Origin: Deltaproteobacteria bacterium
GTDB taxonomy: Bacteria > Desulfobacterota > Binatia > UTPRO1
Assembly (NCBI GenBank): GCA_020852955.1
Contig: JADYZW010000003.1
Coordinates: forward strand, 1 to 64,000
Length of the DNA: 64,000 bases
Direction of reading: 5' to 3'
A program made the translations under genes and the position numbers. A model generated the notes under the pieces. It saw only the letters and a list, made by a program, of their open reading frames with translations. It was not told where the DNA came from and ran no database searches. This document shows, one piece after another, positions 33,864-41,064 of this stretch (within the stretch, counting starts at the first letter, position 1; every line of letters starts with the position of its first letter).

Positions 33864-35320
33864 GTGGCGGGCCGCGCGTAGCCGTCGTCGGGGCCGGCGT
33901 GGCGGGGCTCGCGGCGGCGCGCGTGCTGCACGCGGCGCCCGGTGCGGACGTGGTGGTGCTCGAGGCGTCGCGTCGGGTCGGCGGCCTCGTCGAGAGCGAG
34001 CGGCTCCCCGAGGGCTTCCTCCTCGAGCACGGCGCCGACTGCTTCATGACGACGAAGCCCGCGGGCCTGGCCGCGGTCCGCGCGCTCGGGCTCGACGCCG
34101 AGATCGTGTGCGGTCAGGGCGCGCGCCGCACCTACGTCGCGCGCGGCGACGCCCTCGTGCCGATTCCGCCGATCCTCGGACCGCTCGGGCCGGCGGCGGC
34201 GTGGGCGTTTCTGCGGAGCCCGCTGCTCCCGCTGCGCGGCAAGCTGCGCGCGGCGTGCGAGCCGTTCGTGCCGCCCAGGCGCGGCGACGCCGACGAGAGC
34301 ATCGCCGACTTCGCGGTCCGCCGCTTCGGCCGTGCGCTCACCGAGGCCGTGCTCGATCCGCTGCTCGGCGGCGTGTACGGCGCGGACACGCGGCGGCTCT
34401 CGATGGCCGCCTGCCTCCCGCGCCTGCGTGCGCTCGAGCAGGCGCACGGAAGCATCGTGCGCGGCATGCGGCAGGCGATGCGCGCCCGCCGCCGCCGCGC
34501 GCGCGTCGGGGAGCCGGTGCTCCCGCCGGTCGCCACGCTCCGGCGCGGCATGGGATCGCTGCCGGACGCCGCGGCGCGCGGGCTCGGCGTCGAGCTCGGC
34601 GCGGAGGTGCGCGCGATCGCGCCCGCCGGGCGCGGCTTCCGCCTGACGACGGCGAAGGGCGTCGTCGAGTGCGATGGCCTGGTGCTGGCGACGCCCGCCT
34701 GGGTGCTGCCGCCGCTCCTCGAGGCGTTCGCCCCCGACCTCGCCGCCGATCTCGCGTCGGTCGCCCACAAGCGACTGGACGTCGTGACGCTCGCGTGGCG
34801 TCGCGGCGAGGTGCCGCATCCGCTCGACGGCACCGGCTTCGTGCGCGCCGTCGGCGATCCGCGGCCGACCGCGGCGTGCACCTGGGCGAGCGAGAAATGG
34901 CCCGAGCGCGCGCCCGCCGGCGCCGTGCTCGTGCGGAGCGTGCTCACGGCGCCCGAGCTCGACGACGAGGATCTCGTGGCGGCCGCCCGCGCCGACCTCG
35001 CTGCGCTCCTCGGCGTGACGGCGGCCCCGGCGTTGATGCGGGTCCGCAGGATCGCGCGGGCGACCCCGATCTACGCCGTCGGCCATCCCGTCCTCGTCGG
35101 GCGCATCGCCGAGCGGACCGCCGCGCTCGGGCCCGTCGCCCTCGCCGGCAACGCCTACGAGGGCGTCGGCATCCCGGACTGCATCGCGAGCGGCGAGACG
35201 GCGGCGCGCTCGGTGCTCGCCGCGCTCGCGCTTCGCGGACCCGTCCCGGCGGACGCCGCCGGCGACCCGAGCGCCGCGGCGCTCGCGGAGCCCTTGATCG
35301 CGGCGGCGCTCGGGCGTTAG
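33860..35320 (+). CDS. hemG: Protoporphyrinogen oxidase, HemY-type (FAD)
   Basis: A 486-residue FAD enzyme converting protoporphyrinogen IX to protoporphyrin IX. The dinucleotide motif is VAVVGAGVAGLAAARVL at the start (residues ~6-22). Further conserved regions are EHGADCFMTTKPAG, DPLLGGVYGAD and the C-terminal LAGNAYEGVGIPDCIASGE. The GTG start at 33860 overlaps the radical SAM stop by 4 bases. It is the haem supplier next to a set of haem-hungry NO enzymes. The gene symbol hemG/hemY differs among nomenclatures. Confidence 0.9.
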   Translation: MSGGPRVAVVGAGVAGLAAARVLHAAPGADVVVLEASRRVGGLVESERLPEGFLLEHGADCFMTTKPAGLAAVRALGLDAEIVCGQGARRTYVARGDALVPIPPILGPLGPAAAWAFLRSPLLPLRGKLRAACEPFVPPRRGDADESIADFAVRRFGRALTEAVLDPLLGGVYGADTRRLSMAACLPRLRALEQAHGSIVRGMRQAMRARRRRARVGEPVLPPVATLRRGMGSLPDAAARGLGVELGAEVRAIAPAGRGFRLTTAKGVVECDGLVLATPAWVLPPLLEAFAPDLAADLASVAHKRLDVVTLAWRRGEVPHPLDGTGFVRAVGDPRPTAACTWASEKWPERAPAGAVLVRSVLTAPELDDEDLVAAARADLAALLGVTAAPALMRVRRIARATPIYAVGHPVLVGRIAERTAALGPVALAGNAYEGVGIPDCIASGETAARSVLAALALRGPVPADAAGDPSAAALAEPLIAAALGR

Positions 35321-35388
35321 AAGCCCAAGTGTCCCGCGCGGCTGCCCGCGCCTCGTGGCTGTTCGCGAGCTTCGAAAGGAGGTCGTCG

Positions 35389-35979
35389 ATGACGCCGGTG
35401 CGATGGGGTGTACTCGTGGCGTTGCTGCTCCTCGGTGCGTGCGCCCGGAGCGACTTCGACTGGGCGCAGGGCGAGGACTTCCTCCTCGAAAAGACGATCA
35501 CGCCGCAGCCCGACGGCTCGGTCGAGATGCACTTCGTCTCGCTCGTGAACGCGCCGGGTGACCAGCTCTACAAGGCCTTCATCGACGTGGAGAACCACGA
35601 TCAGTTCATCGAAGGTGTGACGGACGTGCAGCCGGTGTCGAGCGTCGGCGGCGTCACGAAGGTCGTCGACATCACCAACAAGGTGATGGGCCGCCCGAAC
35701 CGCGCGCGCATCGAGTGGACGATCGACCGCGATCGGAAGACGATCGGCTTCCGGACCCTCGAAGCGCCCTTCACCGACAACTCGGCCGAGTACCATGTCG
35801 ACGCCTCGCCGGACGGCGCGCGCGCGCGGATCCGGACCGAGTACCACCTGCGCGACAAGGGCGGGCACCCCTTCCCGCTGCACCTGATCCAGCAGGAGGT
35901 GATCGACGGCTACGTCGCGGCCGTGCGGAGCGTGAAGCGGCGGACGCTCGGCCAGCCGAAGCCGGCCGAAGCCGACTGA
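35389..35979 (+). CDS. Lipoprotein with an SRPBCC (polyketide cyclase-like) domain
   Basis: A 196-residue lipoprotein: signal sequence with lipobox LLGAC (Cys at about 18). The mature part contains START/SRPBCC-like strands (LVNAPGDQLYKAFIDVENHD, TKVVDITNKVMGR, IEWTIDRDRK, PLHLIQQEVIDGYV). The fold binds hydrophobic ligands. ATG 35389 has AAAGGAGG as an ideal ribosome site. It follows hemG by 68 bases, suggesting a role in carrying a haem-related compound, but that is only inference. Confidence 0.75.
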   Translation: MTPVRWGVLVALLLLGACARSDFDWAQGEDFLLEKTITPQPDGSVEMHFVSLVNAPGDQLYKAFIDVENHDQFIEGVTDVQPVSSVGGVTKVVDITNKVMGRPNRARIEWTIDRDRKTIGFRTLEAPFTDNSAEYHVDASPDGARARIRTEYHLRDKGGHPFPLHLIQQEVIDGYVAAVRSVKRRTLGQPKPAEAD

Positions 35980-36112
35980 CCGCACGGCAGGTCGCGCGGC
36001 ACGTCGCCGTCACGGCGGCGACGGTGGCGGCGACTTCGTGACGCTCGCGCCGCGGTGACGCGCGGCTCCGCTCGGCATTTCGAAAGGCACGCGCGTTGCT
36101 CGCCGTCGGGCC

Positions 36113-37117
36113 GTGGAGACGCCGCCCGCACAGGTCATCCGCTCGCTCCGCCAGGCGCTCCATATGACCCAGGCGGAGCTCGCGCGCGCCGCCGGGTGGT
36201 CGGCGTCGACGATCTCGAGCTGGGAGCGCGGCACGACGCAGCCGAGCCGCCTCGCGTTCAAGACGCTGCTCGCCTTCGCCGAGGAGCGCGGGGTGCGCTG
36301 GCGCCCGAAGGGCGACGGCGGCACGGCCGCGGGGGGTGCGCCGGCCGATCTGCCGACACTGCGGCTCGGCTCGCGCCTGCCGGCGCCGCCGCTCGTCGCC
36401 CGCGGCGCGGGTCGCGCGGAGTCGTTCGGGAGCCGGCGCTGGACCGACGTTGCCACGAGCGTCGGCGAGACGATCGACCTCGACGCCGAGCTCGAGGACG
36501 CCGCGGCGGTCGTCGCCGCGCGCGCGGCCGCGTTCGACGCGCGGGTGGCGACCTACGAGGCGGCGCGTCCCGAGTGGCATCTCGACGCGCGCCTCCGGCT
36601 CGAGATCGGCGCGGACGCGCGCTGGCTGCGGCGGACGGCGGCGCTCGGCGCGCTCGCCGCGGCGCTCGCGGTCGGGACCGCGGCGGGGACGCTCTGGCGG
36701 AGCGCGCGACCCGCGACGGCGCCGGTCGTGGACGCCGCGCCCGCATCGGCCGCGGCGCTCACGAGCGGCGCCATCGCCGATCCAGCGCCCGCGCCCGTCG
36801 ACGAGCTCGCGCTCGCCGCCGCCGCGGCGCCCGCGCCCGGTCCCGCGCCCTACGCCGGGCCGCCGGATCTGGCCGCGCCGCCCGCGTCCGCGGCGCGGCC
36901 GATGCCGGCGCCGATGCGGGCGCGCCTCGAGGCGATCGTCGCGCTCGACGGCGCGCGCCGCGCGACGTTTCGCGTCGGCGACCGCTCGGTCGCGCTCGCC
37001 GAAGGCGACGAGATCGGCGGCCGCGCCGTCGCCCTCATCGGCGACGAGGAGGTGACGCTCGTCGGCGGGGGGATCGCGTCGCGCGTGCGGCTCGGCTTCG
37101 AGGCCCCGCTCGAGTAG
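36113..37117 (+). CDS. Membrane-tethered XRE protein with a GspC/PilP-like tail
   Basis: A 334-residue protein. The N-terminus is an XRE helix-turn-helix (MTQAELARAAGWSASTISSW), the middle is Glu/Ala-rich, residues ~182-200 form a membrane helix, then a Pro/Ala-rich linker, and the last ~55 residues contain strands (RATFRVGDRSVALAEGDEIG, VTLVGGGIASRVRLGF) resembling GspC/PilP HR domains. It starts at GTG 36113. The layout resembles RodZ-type membrane XRE proteins in general plan, but the tail differs. No partner is adjacent. Confidence 0.65.
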   Translation: METPPAQVIRSLRQALHMTQAELARAAGWSASTISSWERGTTQPSRLAFKTLLAFAEERGVRWRPKGDGGTAAGGAPADLPTLRLGSRLPAPPLVARGAGRAESFGSRRWTDVATSVGETIDLDAELEDAAAVVAARAAAFDARVATYEAARPEWHLDARLRLEIGADARWLRRTAALGALAAALAVGTAAGTLWRSARPATAPVVDAAPASAAALTSGAIADPAPAPVDELALAAAAAPAPGPAPYAGPPDLAAPPASAARPMPAPMRARLEAIVALDGARRATFRVGDRSVALAEGDEIGGRAVALIGDEEVTLVGGGIASRVRLGFEAPLE

Positions 37118-37160
37118 CCGTGCCCATCACGTTGGCGGCGGGCAGAATGCGTCCGTGAAA

Positions 37161-37190
37161 GGGGGGTCGGAGCAACGCCCCGGCCCCCCC
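37161..37190. terminator. Strong hairpin between convergent genes
   Basis: A G-run arm (GGGGGGTCGG, 37161-37170) pairs with CCGGCCCCCC (37180-37189), with one G-T wobble and a 9-base loop. It lies between the XRE gene and the oppositely oriented thrombospondin-type gene and would end transcription from either side. There is no T-run. Confidence 0.5.
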
Positions 37191-37199
37191 TCATGGTGC

Positions 37200-37230
37200 G
37201 CGCCCCGGACGCGCTCAGCGCCCGGGGCGC
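37200..37230 (-). terminator. Hairpin after the thrombospondin-type gene
   Basis: Perfect 9-base arms (GCGCCCCGG and CCGGGGCGC) with a 13-base loop, starting 5 bases after the stop codon at 37235. It is a likely terminator for that gene, again without a T-run, as is usual at this GC content. Confidence 0.5.
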
Positions 37231-37234
37231 ATCG

Positions 37235-39418
37235 TCACTTGCACTTGATCTGACTGCCGCCCGGCTTGGTCACGCAGTTCGGCGCCGGGAAGGTGTGCTG
37301 GGCGCATTGGCCGCTGCTCGCTTCGATCGGACCGCCGAGCACGACCGTCATGCGGAAGGGGCCGATCGCGGGCGCGTAGGTGCCGTTCTTGCCCTTCACC
37401 TTGAAGCTGCCGCCCTTGCTCTTGGCGGTCTTGTCCTGCGCCTGCGCTTGGGCGATGCCGTTGGCGTCGCCGGGGACGCAGGTCGGCATCAGGCTGTTGG
37501 TCTTGGTGGCGAACTTCTCGCTCGTGAGCGGGCCGTTCGCCTTCCAGCCGTCCTTCGCTCCGCAGGCGTTCGGAACCACGCCGCCCCCGATCGTCTTGTC
37601 GAGGAGCACCGTGCCGCCGTTGCCGATGTCGACGATCTGCACCCGCATGCCGAGGAGGTGCACCGAAAGCGGCGGCAGCGGCAGGGGCGCCGGCGGCGGG
37701 AAGCTCAGGTTGCCCTGCATCTGCAGCTGATCGTCGAGCGCCGGCGCGAGCAGCTTGCCGAGCTTCAACTGCGCCTTGGTCATGCCGACGCCGCCGGTGC
37801 AGATATCGCAGGCGTCGCCGACGAGATCGAGGTCTCCGTCGGCCTGCAGAGGATCGAAGTCGATCGGGCAGATGTCGCAGGTGTCGCCGACGCTGTCGAG
37901 ATCGCCGTCGGTCTGGCTCGGATTCGGGACCGTGACGCAGTTGTCGCAGCCGTCGCCCGCCCCGTCGCCGTCGCCGTCGACCTGCCCCGGGTTGAAGAAG
38001 TAGGGACAGTTGTCGACCCCGAGGCAGCCGGTGTCGGTGATGAGACCGTAGCCGTCGCCGTCGAAATCGGTGCAGGTGTCGCAGGCGTCGCCGAAGCCGT
38101 CGAAGTCGGTGTCGACCTGATCGGGGTTCGGGATGGCGACGCAGTTGTCGCAGATGTCGCCCCGGCCGTCGCCGTCGCCGTCGCCGTTCGGACCGGCAAT
38201 GGACGGACAGAGATCGACCGGGCAGAAGTTCGGGAACCCGGGGTCGCCGAAGCCGTCGCTGTCGCTGTCCGTGCAGGGGTCGCAGGCGTCGCCGACGAGG
38301 TCGCCCTCGCTGTCTTCCTGTCCGGGGTTGAACGCGCCGGGGCAGTTGTCGCATGCGCCTACGCTGTCCGCGTCGGGAACATCGAAGAACGGCGGCACGG
38401 GGCACGGGTTCGCGACCAGTTCGAGGCCCTTCACGTCGTCGGCCGGCGTGAGGCCGAGGGCGCCGGCGGGCAGCGCGATCGCGAGCGGGGGTCCGGTGAA
38501 GAGCGTCAGCAGATCGGCCGCGGTCGCCGGGATGGTGACGAGGCTCGGCGAGCCGGGCGCGAGCGACACCAGCGGCGTGCCGAAGAGCCCCAGAGCGTCG
38601 ATGTCATCGCACGCGGGCGGGGCGCAGCCGGGACCGCCGGAGACGAGACCGTTGAAGGCGGCCGGGAACGCGTTGAAGAAGGTGGACGGCGGTCCGGGGC
38701 AGACGCCGAAGACGTCACCGGGCTCGCCGCCCGCGACGCGGAGCGGGTTGGCGCCCGGCGTCAGCGTCGGCGATCCGGGCGCCAGCGAGAAATACGCGCA
38801 GAAGAACCGGACGCGGCCCGGAAACGACCAGTCGAAGTCCGCCATCTGGTCGGTCGTGGGCGGCCCCGGGAGGGGGTTCACCTCGGAGAGACCGGTACCG
38901 TTTCCCGTGTAGCAGGTCATCGGCGGACCGAGCGGGATCGGCAGGCCGTCGCCGTCGAGCACCTGTGAATTGGAACCGAGAGGAGCGCAGACCGGGTCGT
39001 TGGTGGAGAAGATGTCGCTCGAGGCCTCCGGCTGGAAGCCGAGCGGCACCGCCGCGACCTCGCTGAAGACGTCGGGGGTGAAGGGCCCGCCGGCGCCCAC
39101 CGTGCCGCGACTCACGTTGAAATAGATCGTGGTGGGAGGGCCGAGCGCCGCGTCGTCACCGACGCTGATGGCGTCGACGACGTCGCCGGGGATCAGGCCG
39201 AGATCGGCCATCGTGAGGCCGACGCTCGGCGGAGGCAGCGGCCCCGGGGCGGGAGCCGGCGCGGTCGGGACGAGGATGTCGGCGGGGCCTGCCGGGATGA
39301 GCGGCAGCGACGACGACAACGGGTCGAGCGTGAACATCTGCGCCGCGGCGTGGCCCGCCAGGGCCAGTGGAGCGGCGGCGATCGTCGCGACGGCGACGAG
39401 CTTGGCGAAACTCCTCAT
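37235..39418 (-). CDS. Secreted thrombospondin type 3 repeat protein
   Basis: A 727-residue exported protein with a signal peptide (cleaved near 27, ...AGHAAAQ). After a beta-rich N-terminal region come about six Ca2+-binding TSP3-type repeats from ~340 to ~530, each with Asp-rich phrases such as DSDSDGFGDPG, DTDFDGFGDACD and DGDGDGAGDGCDNC. A C-terminal domain of ~190 residues follows (KLGKLLAPALDDQL, GPFRMTVVLGGPI, CVTKPGGSQIKCK). ATG 39418 follows GAGGAGG. Function unknown; calcium-stiffened surface protein by analogy. Its C-terminal domain resembles the fragment at 1337-1570. Confidence 0.8.
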   Translation of the reverse strand: MRSFAKLVAVATIAAAPLALAGHAAAQMFTLDPLSSSLPLIPAGPADILVPTAPAPAPGPLPPPSVGLTMADLGLIPGDVVDAISVGDDAALGPPTTIYFNVSRGTVGAGGPFTPDVFSEVAAVPLGFQPEASSDIFSTNDPVCAPLGSNSQVLDGDGLPIPLGPPMTCYTGNGTGLSEVNPLPGPPTTDQMADFDWSFPGRVRFFCAYFSLAPGSPTLTPGANPLRVAGGEPGDVFGVCPGPPSTFFNAFPAAFNGLVSGGPGCAPPACDDIDALGLFGTPLVSLAPGSPSLVTIPATAADLLTLFTGPPLAIALPAGALGLTPADDVKGLELVANPCPVPPFFDVPDADSVGACDNCPGAFNPGQEDSEGDLVGDACDPCTDSDSDGFGDPGFPNFCPVDLCPSIAGPNGDGDGDGRGDICDNCVAIPNPDQVDTDFDGFGDACDTCTDFDGDGYGLITDTGCLGVDNCPYFFNPGQVDGDGDGAGDGCDNCVTVPNPSQTDGDLDSVGDTCDICPIDFDPLQADGDLDLVGDACDICTGGVGMTKAQLKLGKLLAPALDDQLQMQGNLSFPPPAPLPLPPLSVHLLGMRVQIVDIGNGGTVLLDKTIGGGVVPNACGAKDGWKANGPLTSEKFATKTNSLMPTCVPGDANGIAQAQAQDKTAKSKGGSFKVKGKNGTYAPAIGPFRMTVVLGGPIEASSGQCAQHTFPAPNCVTKPGGSQIKCK

Positions 39419-39634
39419 GGTGAGTCCTCCTCGGAGGGGGCAAAGTGGGGCGGTAGAATCGCGGCGCGCACACGGCAGCGCGCTCCAACGGCACGGACGA
39501 CATGCGGTTACGACGCTCCAAGGTGCAGCGTCAAGGGAAAAGTGCCTGCGGGCCTCTCCCATCGCGGCGGCGAGCCCGGGCTCCTCCGGCTCGCTACACG
39601 GTGCATCGGCGCGATGCCCTCGGCGCTGGTCTGA

Positions 39635-39841
39635 AAGGACGACATCCCGGGCGACGAGCGCGGCTGGCGCATGGCGCACATGGAGGGCCTGACGCAGGGC
39701 TTGCTGCTGATCGGCATCGGCGCGGTCGGCGGACACCTCCGTCTCTCGCGCCGGCAATCGCGGGTGCTGACGTGGTCGGCGCTCGTGACCGGCTGGCTCT
39801 TCTTCCTGCCCTCGGCGTTCGGTCCGCTGGCGGGTGTGCGC
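39635..39841 (+). pseudogene. Possible remnant of a membrane protein
   Basis: A reading with DERGWRMAHMEGLTQGLLLI, GHLRLSRRQSRVLTWSALVT and GWLFFLPSAF looks like part of two membrane helices from a small hydrophobic protein (styrene-oxide-isomerase/DUF-like by eye). It begins after a TGA at 39632 and has no plausible start, and the end runs into the next gene. The rest of the 39419-39894 gap holds nothing I recognise. Low certainty. Confidence 0.3.
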
Positions 39842-39894
39842 TGCGCTGAGGGCGGCGATCGCGCCGGTTCGTGGCTCCGTCAGTCGGCGCCCCC

Positions 39895-41064
39895 TCAGCG
39901 CAGCGGACACGTCGTCGGCTCGTGCCCCACGTACGCCACGCACTGGTTGCAGTGGTTGCAGAGCGTGCCGTCGAAGTCGCCGGCCTCGAGCCGCCGCACG
40001 AGGTCGGGCTGGCGGAGGAGCGCGCGCCCGAGCGCGAGGAGCTCGAAGCCTTCGCCGAGGGCGGCCTCCATCGTCGCCTGCCGGTTCACGCCGCCGAGGA
40101 GCATGAGCGGCAGGCGGACCGCGGCGCGGAAGCGGCGCGCGAGCGGCAGGAAGAACGCTTCCTCGAAGGGGTAGTTCCGCATGACGAGCTTGGCGCCGAA
40201 GCGCAGGACGACGCGCCGGACGGGATGGGGCTCGCGGGCGAAGAGCGCGTCGATCGGCGAGGCGCCGCGCATCAGGAACATCGGGGTCTTCGTGGTGTGG
40301 CCGCCGGTGAGCTGCAAGGCGTCGAGCGCGCCGTCGCGCTCCAGCATGCGCGCGACCTCGATCCCCTCCTCGACGGTGAGGCCGTTCGCGAACCCGTCCT
40401 CCATGTTGAGCTTCGCCCAGATCGCCACGTCGCGACCCGCCGCCGCGCGCACGGCGCGTACGATGCGGCGGGGAAAGCGGGCGCGGTTCTCGAGGCTGCC
40501 GCCCCACTCGTCGCGGCGGCGGTTGTTGTAGGGCGAGAGGAACTGGCTGAGAAGGTAGCCGTGTCCGACGTGCACCTCGAGGCCGTCGAATCCGGCGCCT
40601 ACGGCGATCCGCGCCGCCGCCGCGAAGTCGCGCTCGAGGCGGTCGAGGTCGGCGGGCGTGAGCGCGCGCGCGAACCGCTGGGCGTGCAGGCTGAAGGTCC
40701 CCGACGGGCCGACCGGCCGCGCGCCCGTCGCTTTCGGGTCGGCGAACCACCCGGCGTGTCCGAGCTGGAGCGCCGCCTTCGCGCCCTCGGCGTGCATCGC
40801 CGCCGCGAAGCGGGCGAGGCCCGGGGCCGCCTCCGGCCGCATCACGATCTGATCCGCGAAGGTGCGGCCCTCGGCGGCGACCGCGCAGTACGCGAGCGTC
40901 GTCATCGCGACGCCGCCCGCCGCCACCTCGCGGTGCCAGTCGATGAGGGCGTCGGTGACGAGGCCGCCCCGGGCGCGAGTCTCGTAGGTCGCGCACTTCA
41001 CGACGCGGTTGCGGAGCGAGAGCGGCCCGAGGCGCGTCGGGCTCAGGATCGGGGTCGTCGGCAT
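39895..41064 (-). CDS. Old yellow enzyme-family NADH:flavin oxidoreductase
   Basis: A 389-residue FMN-dependent TIM-barrel enzyme reducing activated C=C bonds or related substrates. Hallmarks are LSLRNRVVKCATYETR at the N-terminus, LQLGHAGWFADP, FDGLEVHVGHGYLLSQFLSP with YNNRRRDEWGGSLENR, and CNHCNQC near the end. The last motif has the Cys pattern CNHCNQCVAYV, resembling part of the iron-sulphur site of the larger 2,4-dienoyl-CoA reductase group. ATG 41064 overlaps the end of pbpC by 22 bases. Confidence 0.88.
   Translation of the reverse strand: MPTTPILSPTRLGPLSLRNRVVKCATYETRARGGLVTDALIDWHREVAAGGVAMTTLAYCAVAAEGRTFADQIVMRPEAAPGLARFAAAMHAEGAKAALQLGHAGWFADPKATGARPVGPSGTFSLHAQRFARALTPADLDRLERDFAAAARIAVGAGFDGLEVHVGHGYLLSQFLSPYNNRRRDEWGGSLENRARFPRRIVRAVRAAAGRDVAIWAKLNMEDGFANGLTVEEGIEVARMLERDGALDALQLTGGHTTKTPMFLMRGASPIDALFAREPHPVRRVVLRFGAKLVMRNYPFEEAFFLPLARRFRAAVRLPLMLLGGVNRQATMEAALGEGFELLALGRALLRQPDLVRRLEAGDFDGTLCNHCNQCVAYVGHEPTTCPLR

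Noticed and set aside
37780..38400. Repeating GTCGCC-type bases as a tandem DNA repeat or CRISPR
   Set aside because: These come from the Asp-Gly-rich TSP3 codons; there are no equal spacers or exact repeats.
37235..40996. A continuous 1253-residue minus-strand reading
   Set aside because: The upstream 500 residues are antisense/shadow of the flavoenzyme gene; a good ribosome site and signal peptide fix the start at 39418.
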